In this document: piece by piece, positions 1 through 6,134 of the stretch
Position numbering within the stretch: the first letter of the stretch is position 1
How the letters are laid out: each line of letters opens with the position of its first letter
DNA from: DASZYF01 sp035545535
Lineage (GTDB): Bacteria; Actinomycetota; Actinomycetes; Mycobacteriales; CAJCIY01
DNA length: 23,171 bases
Direction of reading: 5' to 3'
Assembly (NCBI GenBank): GCA_035545535.1
Contig: DASZYF010000169.1
Location: 1-23,171, forward strand
The notes under the pieces: generated by a model
Told to the model about the DNA's origin: nothing
Database searches by the model: none
What the model saw: only the letters and a program-made list of their open reading frames with translations
Program-made: the position numbers and the translations under genes

Positions 1-140
1 TGTCGCTGCAGGTGTCACCCGACGACCCGCTCGTGCAGCGCCAGCTGCTGTGGTCCGGCGCGGCGTCGATCGCCGGCGGCACCAGCGAGGTGCAGCGGAC
101 GATCCTGTCCGAGCGGATCCTCGGCCTGCCCCGCGGCTAG
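1..140 (+). CDS. Acyl-CoA dehydrogenase, C-terminal end (partial)
   Basis: Only the last 45 codons are present; the gene begins before the window and the first full codon is at base 3. The reading frame ends in TAG at 138-140. The tail contains GGTSEVQRTILSERILGLPR, which closely matches the C-terminal helix of FAD-dependent acyl-CoA dehydrogenases, where the G-G-(T/S)-E-(V/I)-(Q/M)-R motif contacts FAD and the dimer partner. The specific substrate cannot be told from this fragment. It is convergent with the glycosyltransferase that follows, and its stop codon lies inside a short tandem repeat. Confidence 0.85.
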   Translation, partial: SLQVSPDDPLVQRQLLWSGAASIAGGTSEVQRTILSERILGLPRG

Positions 141-174
141 CGCCACCGCGCGGCTAGCGCCACCGCGCGGCTAA
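134..174. repeat. 17-bp tandem repeat spanning two convergent stop codons
   Basis: The unit cggctagcgccaccgcg occurs at 134-150 and again, identically, at 151-167, followed by a partial third copy (cggctaa) at 168-174. The first copy carries the TAG stop of the acyl-CoA dehydrogenase on the plus strand. The partial third copy carries the stop of the minus-strand glycosyltransferase (cta at 171-173). No strong hairpin with a T-tract is evident, so a terminator role is not supported. It looks like a slippage duplication at a gene junction. Confidence 0.8.
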
Positions 175-1220
175 CCGGCCGCGGCCGCCAAGGCGAGCAA
201 CGCGTCGGCCCACGCGGCCGGCGTGTAGCGGTCGGAGATCGCAGCTGACGCGGCGCCCCACGCGCGCCGTTGCTCGACCGAGGCCTCGTGCACGACGCGC
301 ATCGCGGTCGCGAGCGCAGCGGCGTCCCCCGGCGGGACGTGGAAGCCGTTCGCGTCGGTCGCCTGCTCGAGCCAGCCTCGACAGCCCTCGGACACGATCA
401 CCGGCAGCCCGGCCGCGCAGGCCTCCATCGACACCGTGCCCCAGTAGTCGAAGATGCTCGGCAGCACGAACGCCGCCGCGTCGCGGTAGATCCCGACCAC
501 CTCGTCGGGCTGCACGAAGCCGAGCATCTCCACGCCGTCGATGCCGTCCAGCCCGCCGGGGTCCGGTCCGGTGCCGGCGATCCGGAGAGGCCACGGATCC
601 TCCACCTCGGTGCGGTACCGGCGGTAGGCGCCGGCGAGGATCGACAGCCCCTTGTCATGGTGCAGCCGGCCGACGTAGGCGAACGACGGCTTCTCCCAGC
701 GGGCATCGCTGCCGCCGCGCGCCCCGGCCAGGCGGTTCGTGTTGACCGGCACCGAGCCGTAGCCGATGCGGTGATCGCTGAAGCCGAGCTGGCGCGGGAA
801 GTCCGCGAACAGCTCGCCCGGCACCCACGCCGCGTCGAAGCAGTAGCGACGGAACGCGGGCGAGAGCACGCGGAAGACCTGCTGCCGCCAGGTGCCTTTC
901 CAGAACACGTCGGTCCACATGACTCGCCGCGCGTCGCGCGCGTGGTGCAGCGTGCGCAACAGCGCCGCGTAGCGGCCGAGCGAGCAGACGACCGTCGGCT
1001 GCACGTCGTCGACGACCCGCCTCAGCTCGGCGAACGACGGCGGCCACGCAGGCTCGACGAGCGTCACCCCCGCCGGCCGCAGGGCGGCGTAGTCGTACGG
1101 CGCGAGGGGGTCCGGCGGCTTGATGACGGCCGTCACCTCGGCCCGCTCCGCGAGCGCGCCGAACGACGCTGACCAGTAGTCAGTGAGGCAGTCCCAGATC
1201 AGCACGACGCGCTCGGTCAC
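171..1220 (-). CDS. Glycosyltransferase family 4 (GT4, GT-B fold)
   Basis: A 349-aa protein, the usual size for a single-domain GT4 retaining glycosyltransferase. The C-terminal half carries the GT1/GT4 signature: FAYVGRLHHDKG begins the nucleotide-sugar domain, and VLPSIFDYWGTVSMEACAAG followed by LPVIVSE corresponds to the E-x7-E region that binds the donor. No signal peptide or TM segment is seen, so it is probably cytoplasmic and transfers a sugar from a nucleotide donor to a glycan, lipid or small-molecule acceptor. Donor and acceptor cannot be inferred. The start is GTG at 1220, with a strong GGAGG Shine-Dalgarno (SD) sequence about 7 nt upstream. That SD is part of a hairpin (1228-1249). 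It lies 83 nt downstream of the DUF3089 gene on the same strand and may be co-transcribed with it. Confidence 0.85.
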   Translation of the reverse strand: MTERVVLIWDCLTDYWSASFGALAERAEVTAVIKPPDPLAPYDYAALRPAGVTLVEPAWPPSFAELRRVVDDVQPTVVCSLGRYAALLRTLHHARDARRVMWTDVFWKGTWRQQVFRVLSPAFRRYCFDAAWVPGELFADFPRQLGFSDHRIGYGSVPVNTNRLAGARGGSDARWEKPSFAYVGRLHHDKGLSILAGAYRRYRTEVEDPWPLRIAGTGPDPGGLDGIDGVEMLGFVQPDEVVGIYRDAAAFVLPSIFDYWGTVSMEACAAGLPVIVSEGCRGWLEQATDANGFHVPPGDAAALATAMRVVHEASVEQRRAWGAASAAISDRYTPAAWADALLALAAAAG

Positions 1221-1227
1221 GACCGTC

Positions 1228-1249
1228 CCCTCCCCCCTTCGCGGGAGGG
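1228..1249 (-). promoter_or_regulatory. Hairpin that pairs with the GT4 gene's ribosome binding site
   Basis: The arms ccctccc (1228-1234) and gggaggg (1243-1249) are perfect 7-bp complements around an 8-nt loop. In the minus-strand RNA the second arm reads GGGAGGG and ends 7 nt before the GTG start at 1220, so it is the SD sequence of the glycosyltransferase. When folded, the RNA would hide that site. It has no T-rich tail, so it does not look like an intrinsic terminator of the upstream DUF3089 gene. Confidence 0.4.
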
Positions 1250-1303
1250 TACGCGGGCCAGGTTGCGCGCCGGTGAGCTACCCGAGGTCTCGTGTGCGGG
1301 GCG

Positions 1304-2509
1304 TCAGCGGTGGTAGGCGTGGGCCTCCGTGCCGACCAGCTGGACGAGGTTGCCGAGGGCGATGTTCACGTCGTAGAGGTGCAGGCCCCACTGCGGTTCG
1401 AGGTAGGCCTGCAGCAGCGGCCGGGCGTCGTTCGCAGGGGTCACATCGAGCCAGCTGGCGCCGTCCTTCTGCTCGCACTGCGCGCGGTAGCGGCCGGGGT
1501 AGGCGACCCAGGGGGTCGCCGCCTGGGGCAGCCCGGCGATGGCGCCGAGCAGCCCGAACGATCCGGTGGTCGGCAGGTAGGTGTCGAGCGGGGCCGACCC
1601 GCCGCCGAGCGCGCCGGGGTTGGTGCACAGCACCTGCTCGCCGGCCCCCGACCCGGTGTCGAGGCCGAGCACGGCGGCGACGGAGGTGTCGGTGCGTCCG
1701 AAGTAGGCGTCCTTCGGCGGGTCCCCCTGGTAGGTGGAGTACGCGACGACGCAGCCCGTCTGCGTGGGTGCGGTGCACGCCGGCACGTGCTGGAAGTCGC
1801 CGCCGACCTCCTTGCCGTCGGGCACCCGCACGTTGCCGCCGAGCAGCAACGCGGACACGAGCAAGCGGCGCTGCGCGGGGTCTGTGTCGATGACGCGCTT
1901 GATGAGCGCGTCGAGCAGGAACGCGCCCTGCGAGTGACCGATGAGCACCACTCCGCGGCCGTCGTTGTCGTGCGCGAGGTAGTCCTCCCACGCGTGCTCC
2001 ACGCTGAGGTAGGCGGTGAGCGCCGCGGCGGGCGTCACCTTGCCGTCGCTGCCGCCGAGCGCCGACGTCGTGAGCTGCCGGTACATCGGCGCGTACACGC
2101 GGCACACCGACGAGAAGCGCGAGGCCTGTGCGACAGCGACGACGCGCTCCTCCGGATCGATCGACAGGTCGGAGTTCAGCCCATGGTCACGGCTCACGGT
2201 GGGGTAGACGTAGAAGCAGTCGATGCCCGGGTCGGCCCGTGCGGCCGGTTGCACCTGCTTCGTCCCGTCGGCGCTGACGACGGTGGCGCTCGTGCCGGTG
2301 TGGCACGGATCGGCCGCGTCGTCCGGACGGCACAGCCACACCGTCGTGCTGCCCGCCGACGGCGTCGGGGCCGCCGATGTCGCCGCGGCCGACGGGGTCG
2401 GACGGCTGGTGGTCGTCGAGGGTGAGGGGTCGCTCGACCCGCACGCGGCCGCGAGCACGAGCACGCCCACACCGATCACCCGACGCAGCACTCCCCCATC
2501 GTGCTTCAC
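1304..2509 (-). CDS. DUF3089 alpha/beta-hydrolase lipoprotein
   Basis: About 401 aa. The N-terminus has basic residues, a hydrophobic stretch and a lipobox (VLVLAAAC) followed by a Ser/Thr/Pro/Ala-rich linker, so it should be exported and lipid-anchored on the outer face of the membrane. The mature part matches DUF3089: CFYVYPTVS near the front, YAPMYRQLT, and the nucleophile elbow VVLIGHSQGAFLLDAL with GHSQG (GxSxG). This supports a serine esterase or lipase-like hydrolase; no substrate is known for the family here. The frame is open to a TTG at 2524. GTG at 2509 and GTG at 2491 are alternatives and none has an ideally spaced SD, so the start is uncertain by about 10 codons, but all three keep the signal peptide. 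It follows the oxidoreductase gene on the same strand. Confidence 0.8.
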   Translation of the reverse strand: MKHDGGVLRRVIGVGVLVLAAACGSSDPSPSTTTSRPTPSAAATSAAPTPSAGSTTVWLCRPDDAADPCHTGTSATVVSADGTKQVQPAARADPGIDCFYVYPTVSRDHGLNSDLSIDPEERVVAVAQASRFSSVCRVYAPMYRQLTTSALGGSDGKVTPAAALTAYLSVEHAWEDYLAHDNDGRGVVLIGHSQGAFLLDALIKRVIDTDPAQRRLLVSALLLGGNVRVPDGKEVGGDFQHVPACTAPTQTGCVVAYSTYQGDPPKDAYFGRTDTSVAAVLGLDTGSGAGEQVLCTNPGALGGGSAPLDTYLPTTGSFGLLGAIAGLPQAATPWVAYPGRYRAQCEQKDGASWLDVTPANDARPLLQAYLEPQWGLHLYDVNIALGNLVQLVGTEAHAYHR

Positions 2510-2559
2510 GACGATGAGGTGCAACCCTCAGGAACCCGACGTGCCCGAGCTGTCCCGGT

Positions 2560-3645
2560 TCACCCGATGTCGGCGACGTTGACCGGGGCGTCCCGTTCGC
2601 TCGACTCGTAGATCGCCAGCATGAACGCGAGCACGTCCCTCGCCTGCCGCAGCGTGAGCGACGGCGCGCCTTCGCCGGTGCGGAGGTGGTGCGCGAACGC
2701 GTGGCCGGCGGCGATGAACCCGTCGTGCAAGCCGTCCGGCAGCTTGTGATCGCCGCGGAGCTCACCATCGCGGTAGACCTCGAGCGCCGGGAGTGCCAGG
2801 CCACGCGCGGAGATGTGGTTGACCCGCGCGAACCCGAGCTCGCAGGTGACCTCGACGCGCTCGTCGCCCGTGTAGTAGTCGCTGCGGAGGAACGTGCCGG
2901 GCGCGAAGGTGATGTCGAGGATGCCGCGCACGCCGTTCTCGTGCTCCCACATGACGTGCGTGGGCGCATCGAACGTGTAGCCACCGCCGACGTCGGTCGC
3001 GCCGATCCAGGCCATCACCCGCTTCACGGGGCCGAGCAGCCACATCGCGATCGCGAACTTGTGCCAGCCGTCGTCGAAGACCGCGATGCCCTTGCCGCCC
3101 TGCGCCTGCTGCAACAGCCACTTCCAGCCGTCGGTCTTGACGTCCCACCCGCCGAGGCCGGTCACGACCATCTTGAGGTGCAGCCCGACGGGCTTGCCGA
3201 GCTGCCCGCTGTCGACGACCTCCTTGAGCGCGACGAGCGGCGGGAAGAAGATCTGGTCCTCCATCACGCGCACGACCGCACCGGTCTGTTCGGCCAGCGC
3301 GATGATGCGGTCGGCCTCTTCGAGCGTGTGCGTGATGGGCTTCTGCAGGGCGAGGTGATGACCGGCGCGCAGCACCTTCTCGGCGATGTCGGCGTGCATC
3401 GGTGTGGGCAGCAGTACCTCGACGAGGTCGAGGTCGTGCGCGAGGAACGCATCGAGGTCCGTGTACAGCGCCGCGTCGGGCCAGCGACGACCGCGTTCGG
3501 CGAGGCGCTCGGGGTCGGTGTCGCACAGCGCGACCAGCTCGGCGTCGGGGCAGTCGTCGTAGGCCCGGCTCGTCAGCTCGAAGACCTGGCCGACACCGAG
3601 GACACCCACACGGACGGGACGACCGAGGGGCAGGGTCTTCGGCAT
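2560..3645 (-). CDS. Gfo/Idh/MocA family NAD(P)-dependent oxidoreductase
   Basis: A 361-aa protein of typical family length. The N-terminal Rossmann fold starts with VRVGVLGVGQVFEL (GxGxxx nucleotide-binding loop), then VALCDTDPERL at the end of beta-2, VEVLLPTPMHADIA, and HHLALQKPITHTLEEA, which sits where the family has its EKP motif. Here it reads QKP, so the usual glutamate is replaced but the catalytic-region lysine is kept. The C-terminal half matches the GFO/IDH/MocA alpha/beta domain (GGKGIAVFDDGWHKFAIAMWLLG, with the His of the family's third motif). These enzymes oxidise or reduce sugars, inositols and related polyols; the substrate is not predictable here. ATG start at 3645, with AGGA 7 nt upstream. 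It is divergent from the EamA transporter across a palindromic operator-like site. Confidence 0.9.
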   Translation of the reverse strand: MPKTLPLGRPVRVGVLGVGQVFELTSRAYDDCPDAELVALCDTDPERLAERGRRWPDAALYTDLDAFLAHDLDLVEVLLPTPMHADIAEKVLRAGHHLALQKPITHTLEEADRIIALAEQTGAVVRVMEDQIFFPPLVALKEVVDSGQLGKPVGLHLKMVVTGLGGWDVKTDGWKWLLQQAQGGKGIAVFDDGWHKFAIAMWLLGPVKRVMAWIGATDVGGGYTFDAPTHVMWEHENGVRGILDITFAPGTFLRSDYYTGDERVEVTCELGFARVNHISARGLALPALEVYRDGELRGDHKLPDGLHDGFIAAGHAFAHHLRTGEGAPSLTLRQARDVLAFMLAIYESSERDAPVNVADIG

Positions 3646-3663
3646 CCGGAAATCCTGGCAGAA

Positions 3664-3681
3664 CCTGACACGCGTGTCAGG
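3664..3681. promoter_or_regulatory. Perfect 18-bp palindrome, candidate operator
   Basis: cctgacacgcgtgtcagg is exactly self-complementary over 18 bp. It lies in the 46-bp gap between two divergent start codons (3645 minus, 3692 plus), 18 nt from the first and 10 nt from the second, and its right end contains the AGGA SD sequence of the transporter gene. Symmetry, length and position fit a TetR- or GntR-type operator controlling both genes. The protein that binds it is not identifiable. Confidence 0.55.
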
Positions 3682-3691
3682 ATCATCGTCC

Positions 3692-4513
3692 GTGGGCGTG
3701 CTGCTGGGGATCTTCTGCGCGCTCTCCTACGGCACCGGCGACTATCTGGGCGGTCGGGCGACCCGCACGGCCGCGGCCGTGCGCGTGGTCCTGCTCATGC
3801 AGCTGACCGGCGCGACGGGCATGGGCGCGGTCGTCGCGGTCTACCACCCGCACGCGCCCACGACCGGTGACATCGTGCGGGGCGCCGTGGCCGGCACCGC
3901 GGGGTGCCTCGGGCTCGGTCTCCTGTACTGGCTGCTGGCCCATCACCGAGCATCCGTCGTCGCACCGATCACCGCGGTGGTCGCGACGTTGATGCCGATC
4001 GCGTGGGGCATCGGGCACGGCGAGCGGCCGGACGCGCTGGGCATCATCGGCATCGTGCTGGCGATCGGTGCCATCACGCTCGTGAGCGGGGCCGGCCGGG
4101 GTCCGCTCGAAGGCGTCGGTCTGGCCGTGCTCACGGGCGTCCTGTTCGGCAGCACGCTGGTGCTGTTCTCGGCCACCACGCCGAGCTCGGGCCTGTGGCC
4201 GGTGTTCGCGGCCCGCTCCGCCGCCGTCGTGGCGGTGCTCGTCGTGATGATGGCGCGGCGCGACGTCGGGTTCCCCGACGCGTCGGTCCGCTCACTGACC
4301 GCAGGTGCAGGGGTCCTTGACACCGCAGGCAACGTGTTCGTGCAGATCGCCGTGCGTCACGGGCTGCTCACCGTCGTCTCGCCCATCGTGGCGCTCGCCC
4401 CGGCGGTCACCGTGCTGTTCGCCCGGGCGCTCGACCATGAGCACGTCGGCGTCGAGCGGACGGTAGGGCTCGCGCTCTCGGTCGCCAGTGTGGCGATCCT
4501 CGCGTTCGCCTGA
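3692..4513 (+). CDS. EamA/DMT-superfamily transporter
   Basis: A membrane protein of about 273 aa made almost entirely of hydrophobic helices (around 9-10), arranged as two repeats as in EamA/DMT (drug/metabolite) permeases. Visible segments include GVLLGIFCALSYGTGDYL at the start, SVVAPITAVVATLMPIAWGI at the end of the first repeat, and the matching LLTVVSPIVALAPAVTVLFA near the C-terminus, with the repeat-ending proline patterns typical of the fold. It should move a small metabolite across the cytoplasmic membrane. The frame is open from GTG 3674, but that codon lies inside the palindrome. GTG 3692 has AGGA 9 nt upstream and is preferred. It converges with the allophanate hydrolase gene, with a 7-nt gap. 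Confidence 0.85.
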   Translation: MGVLLGIFCALSYGTGDYLGGRATRTAAAVRVVLLMQLTGATGMGAVVAVYHPHAPTTGDIVRGAVAGTAGCLGLGLLYWLLAHHRASVVAPITAVVATLMPIAWGIGHGERPDALGIIGIVLAIGAITLVSGAGRGPLEGVGLAVLTGVLFGSTLVLFSATTPSSGLWPVFAARSAAVVAVLVVMMARRDVGFPDASVRSLTAGAGVLDTAGNVFVQIAVRHGLLTVVSPIVALAPAVTVLFARALDHEHVGVERTVGLALSVASVAILAFA

Positions 4514-4520
4514 GCGAGCG

Positions 4521-6134
4521 TCAGCGCGGGCGCTGCAGGTGCGCGCGCCAGCCGCCGTCGTCGGTGATGTCGACCGCGCCGTCCGCGCCGCCGTCGGCGC
4601 AGATGAAGCCGAGCACCTCGGAGCCGTCGTGCAGGACGACGCGACCCAGCCCCAGCGGCGCGGGGATCGCGGCGGCGAGCTGGCCGACGCTCTGCGCGGG
4701 CAGGTCCCAGAGCTCGAGGGGGAAGCCGCCCGCCCGTCCGTCGCCGGTGCGGGTGAGGGCCGGACGCGCCGGTGCACCGGGCAGCCGGAACATCCGATAG
4801 CCGCCGTCGGTGCGGGTGCGGGCGTGCAGGCGGCCTCCGAGCCCGACGAGCTGCCGGTTCAGCGGCAGCCCGGTGAGGTGGGCGCCGACGACCGCGACGA
4901 GCGCCCGCGGCTCGACGTCAGCCACCGGTTCGCCGCACCACCGGGAAGCGAGGTCGAGCAACGGCGCGTCGGCGAAGGCCGGTGCGACGAGCTGCACGCC
5001 GAAGGGCAGCCCGTCGTCGCGCGCACCGGCCGGCACGGCGACGGCGCACAGGTCCATGAGGTTGACGAAGTTGGTGAACGTGCCCATGCGGGCGTTGGCC
5101 CCGAGCGGGTCGGCGGCGACCTCGGCGTGGGTCGGATGGCCGGGCGTGACCGGCAGCATCAGCGCGTCGACGTCGGACCAGGTGGGCGCGCTCTGCCGCG
5201 TCAGCGCGGCCAGGCGGTCGAAGCCGCGGAAGACGTCGGCCGCCGGCAGGTCGCGTCCGCGCGACACGATCGTGCGGACCGTCGGGTCGACGCCGTCGAC
5301 GGCGGGGTCGAGCAGGTGCCCGAACGCGGCCCACCGCTCGGCCAGCCACGGGCCTTCGTAGAGCAGCCGGGCCGCGGTGAGGAACGGGGTGACGTCGATG
5401 CGGACGACGTGCGGCACGACGGTGGCGAGGTGAGCGACGGCCTTGTCCCAGGCCTGCTGGTGCTCGGGGTCCAGCTCGAGCTCTCCGTCGGGCACGGCCA
5501 CGACCTGCATGCGCGCGGGCACCGCCAACGGCAGGGCAGGAGGCACCGCGCGTGACCACGCGTCGCCGTCGTCCCCCACGAGGACGTCGAGCGCGGCCCG
5601 CGCCGCGGCGACGGTGCGCGTCAGGGTGGTGACGCAGTCGAGCGAGCGGCACGCCGGGAAGACGCCCGTGGTCGGGATGATGCCGCGCGTCGGCTTCACC
5701 CCGACCAGCCCGTTGAACGCGGCCGGGACGCGACCGGACCCGGCCGTGTCGGTGCCGAGCGCGAGCGGGACGGTGCCGGACGCGACGGCCACCGCGCTGC
5801 CGGAGCTGCTGCCGCCGGAGATGTGCTCGGGGTGACCGACCGCGCTCGGCGCGCCGTACGGCGAGCGGGTGCCCACGAGACCGGTCGCGAACTGGTCGAG
5901 GTTCGTCTTGCCGACGGGCACCGCGCCCGCGTCGAGCAGGCGCTGCACGGCGGTCGCGGACGACTCCGCCGGCGTCGACAGCGCCGGGCAGCCGACCGTC
6001 GTGGGGATGCCTGCGAGGTCGATGTTGTCCTTGATCGCGAAGGTCACGCCGGACAGGGGGCCCTCCGGTGCGCGGGCGGCGAGCTCCGCCACCTCGGCGT
6101 CGCTCAGCCGGCGGATGAACGCCGGGCCGTTCAT
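4521..6134 (-). CDS. atzF: Allophanate hydrolase (AtzF type)
   Basis: 537 aa, last gene of the operon. It hydrolyses allophanate (urea-1-carboxylate) to ammonia and CO2 and is the end point of urea carboxylase, guanidine carboxylase, biuret and cyanurate pathways. The N-terminal amidase-signature domain shows the Ser-cisSer-Lys triad: Lys35 in TFAIKDN, the GGSSSGSA loop around residues 107-114, and the nucleophile Ser133 in DTAGSGRVPAAF. The last 120 residues match the AtzF C-terminal domain (VGAHLTGLPLNRQL, GGYRMFRLPG, ITDDGGWRAHL), so both activities (deamination and turnover of the N-carboxycarbamate) are expected. The start is ATG 6134, overlapping the TGA of the preceding gene (ATGA), which implies translational coupling. 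The frame stays open upstream but that part is a shadow of the carboxylase-like gene. Confidence 0.92.
   Translation of the reverse strand: MNGPAFIRRLSDAEVAELAARAPEGPLSGVTFAIKDNIDLAGIPTTVGCPALSTPAESSATAVQRLLDAGAVPVGKTNLDQFATGLVGTRSPYGAPSAVGHPEHISGGSSSGSAVAVASGTVPLALGTDTAGSGRVPAAFNGLVGVKPTRGIIPTTGVFPACRSLDCVTTLTRTVAAARAALDVLVGDDGDAWSRAVPPALPLAVPARMQVVAVPDGELELDPEHQQAWDKAVAHLATVVPHVVRIDVTPFLTAARLLYEGPWLAERWAAFGHLLDPAVDGVDPTVRTIVSRGRDLPAADVFRGFDRLAALTRQSAPTWSDVDALMLPVTPGHPTHAEVAADPLGANARMGTFTNFVNLMDLCAVAVPAGARDDGLPFGVQLVAPAFADAPLLDLASRWCGEPVADVEPRALVAVVGAHLTGLPLNRQLVGLGGRLHARTRTDGGYRMFRLPGAPARPALTRTGDGRAGGFPLELWDLPAQSVGQLAAAIPAPLGLGRVVLHDGSEVLGFICADGGADGAVDITDDGGWRAHLQRPR

Noticed and set aside
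4514..4520. Terminator between the transporter and allophanate hydrolase genes
   Set aside because: Only 7 nt separate the two convergent stops and no hairpin with T-tract is visible.
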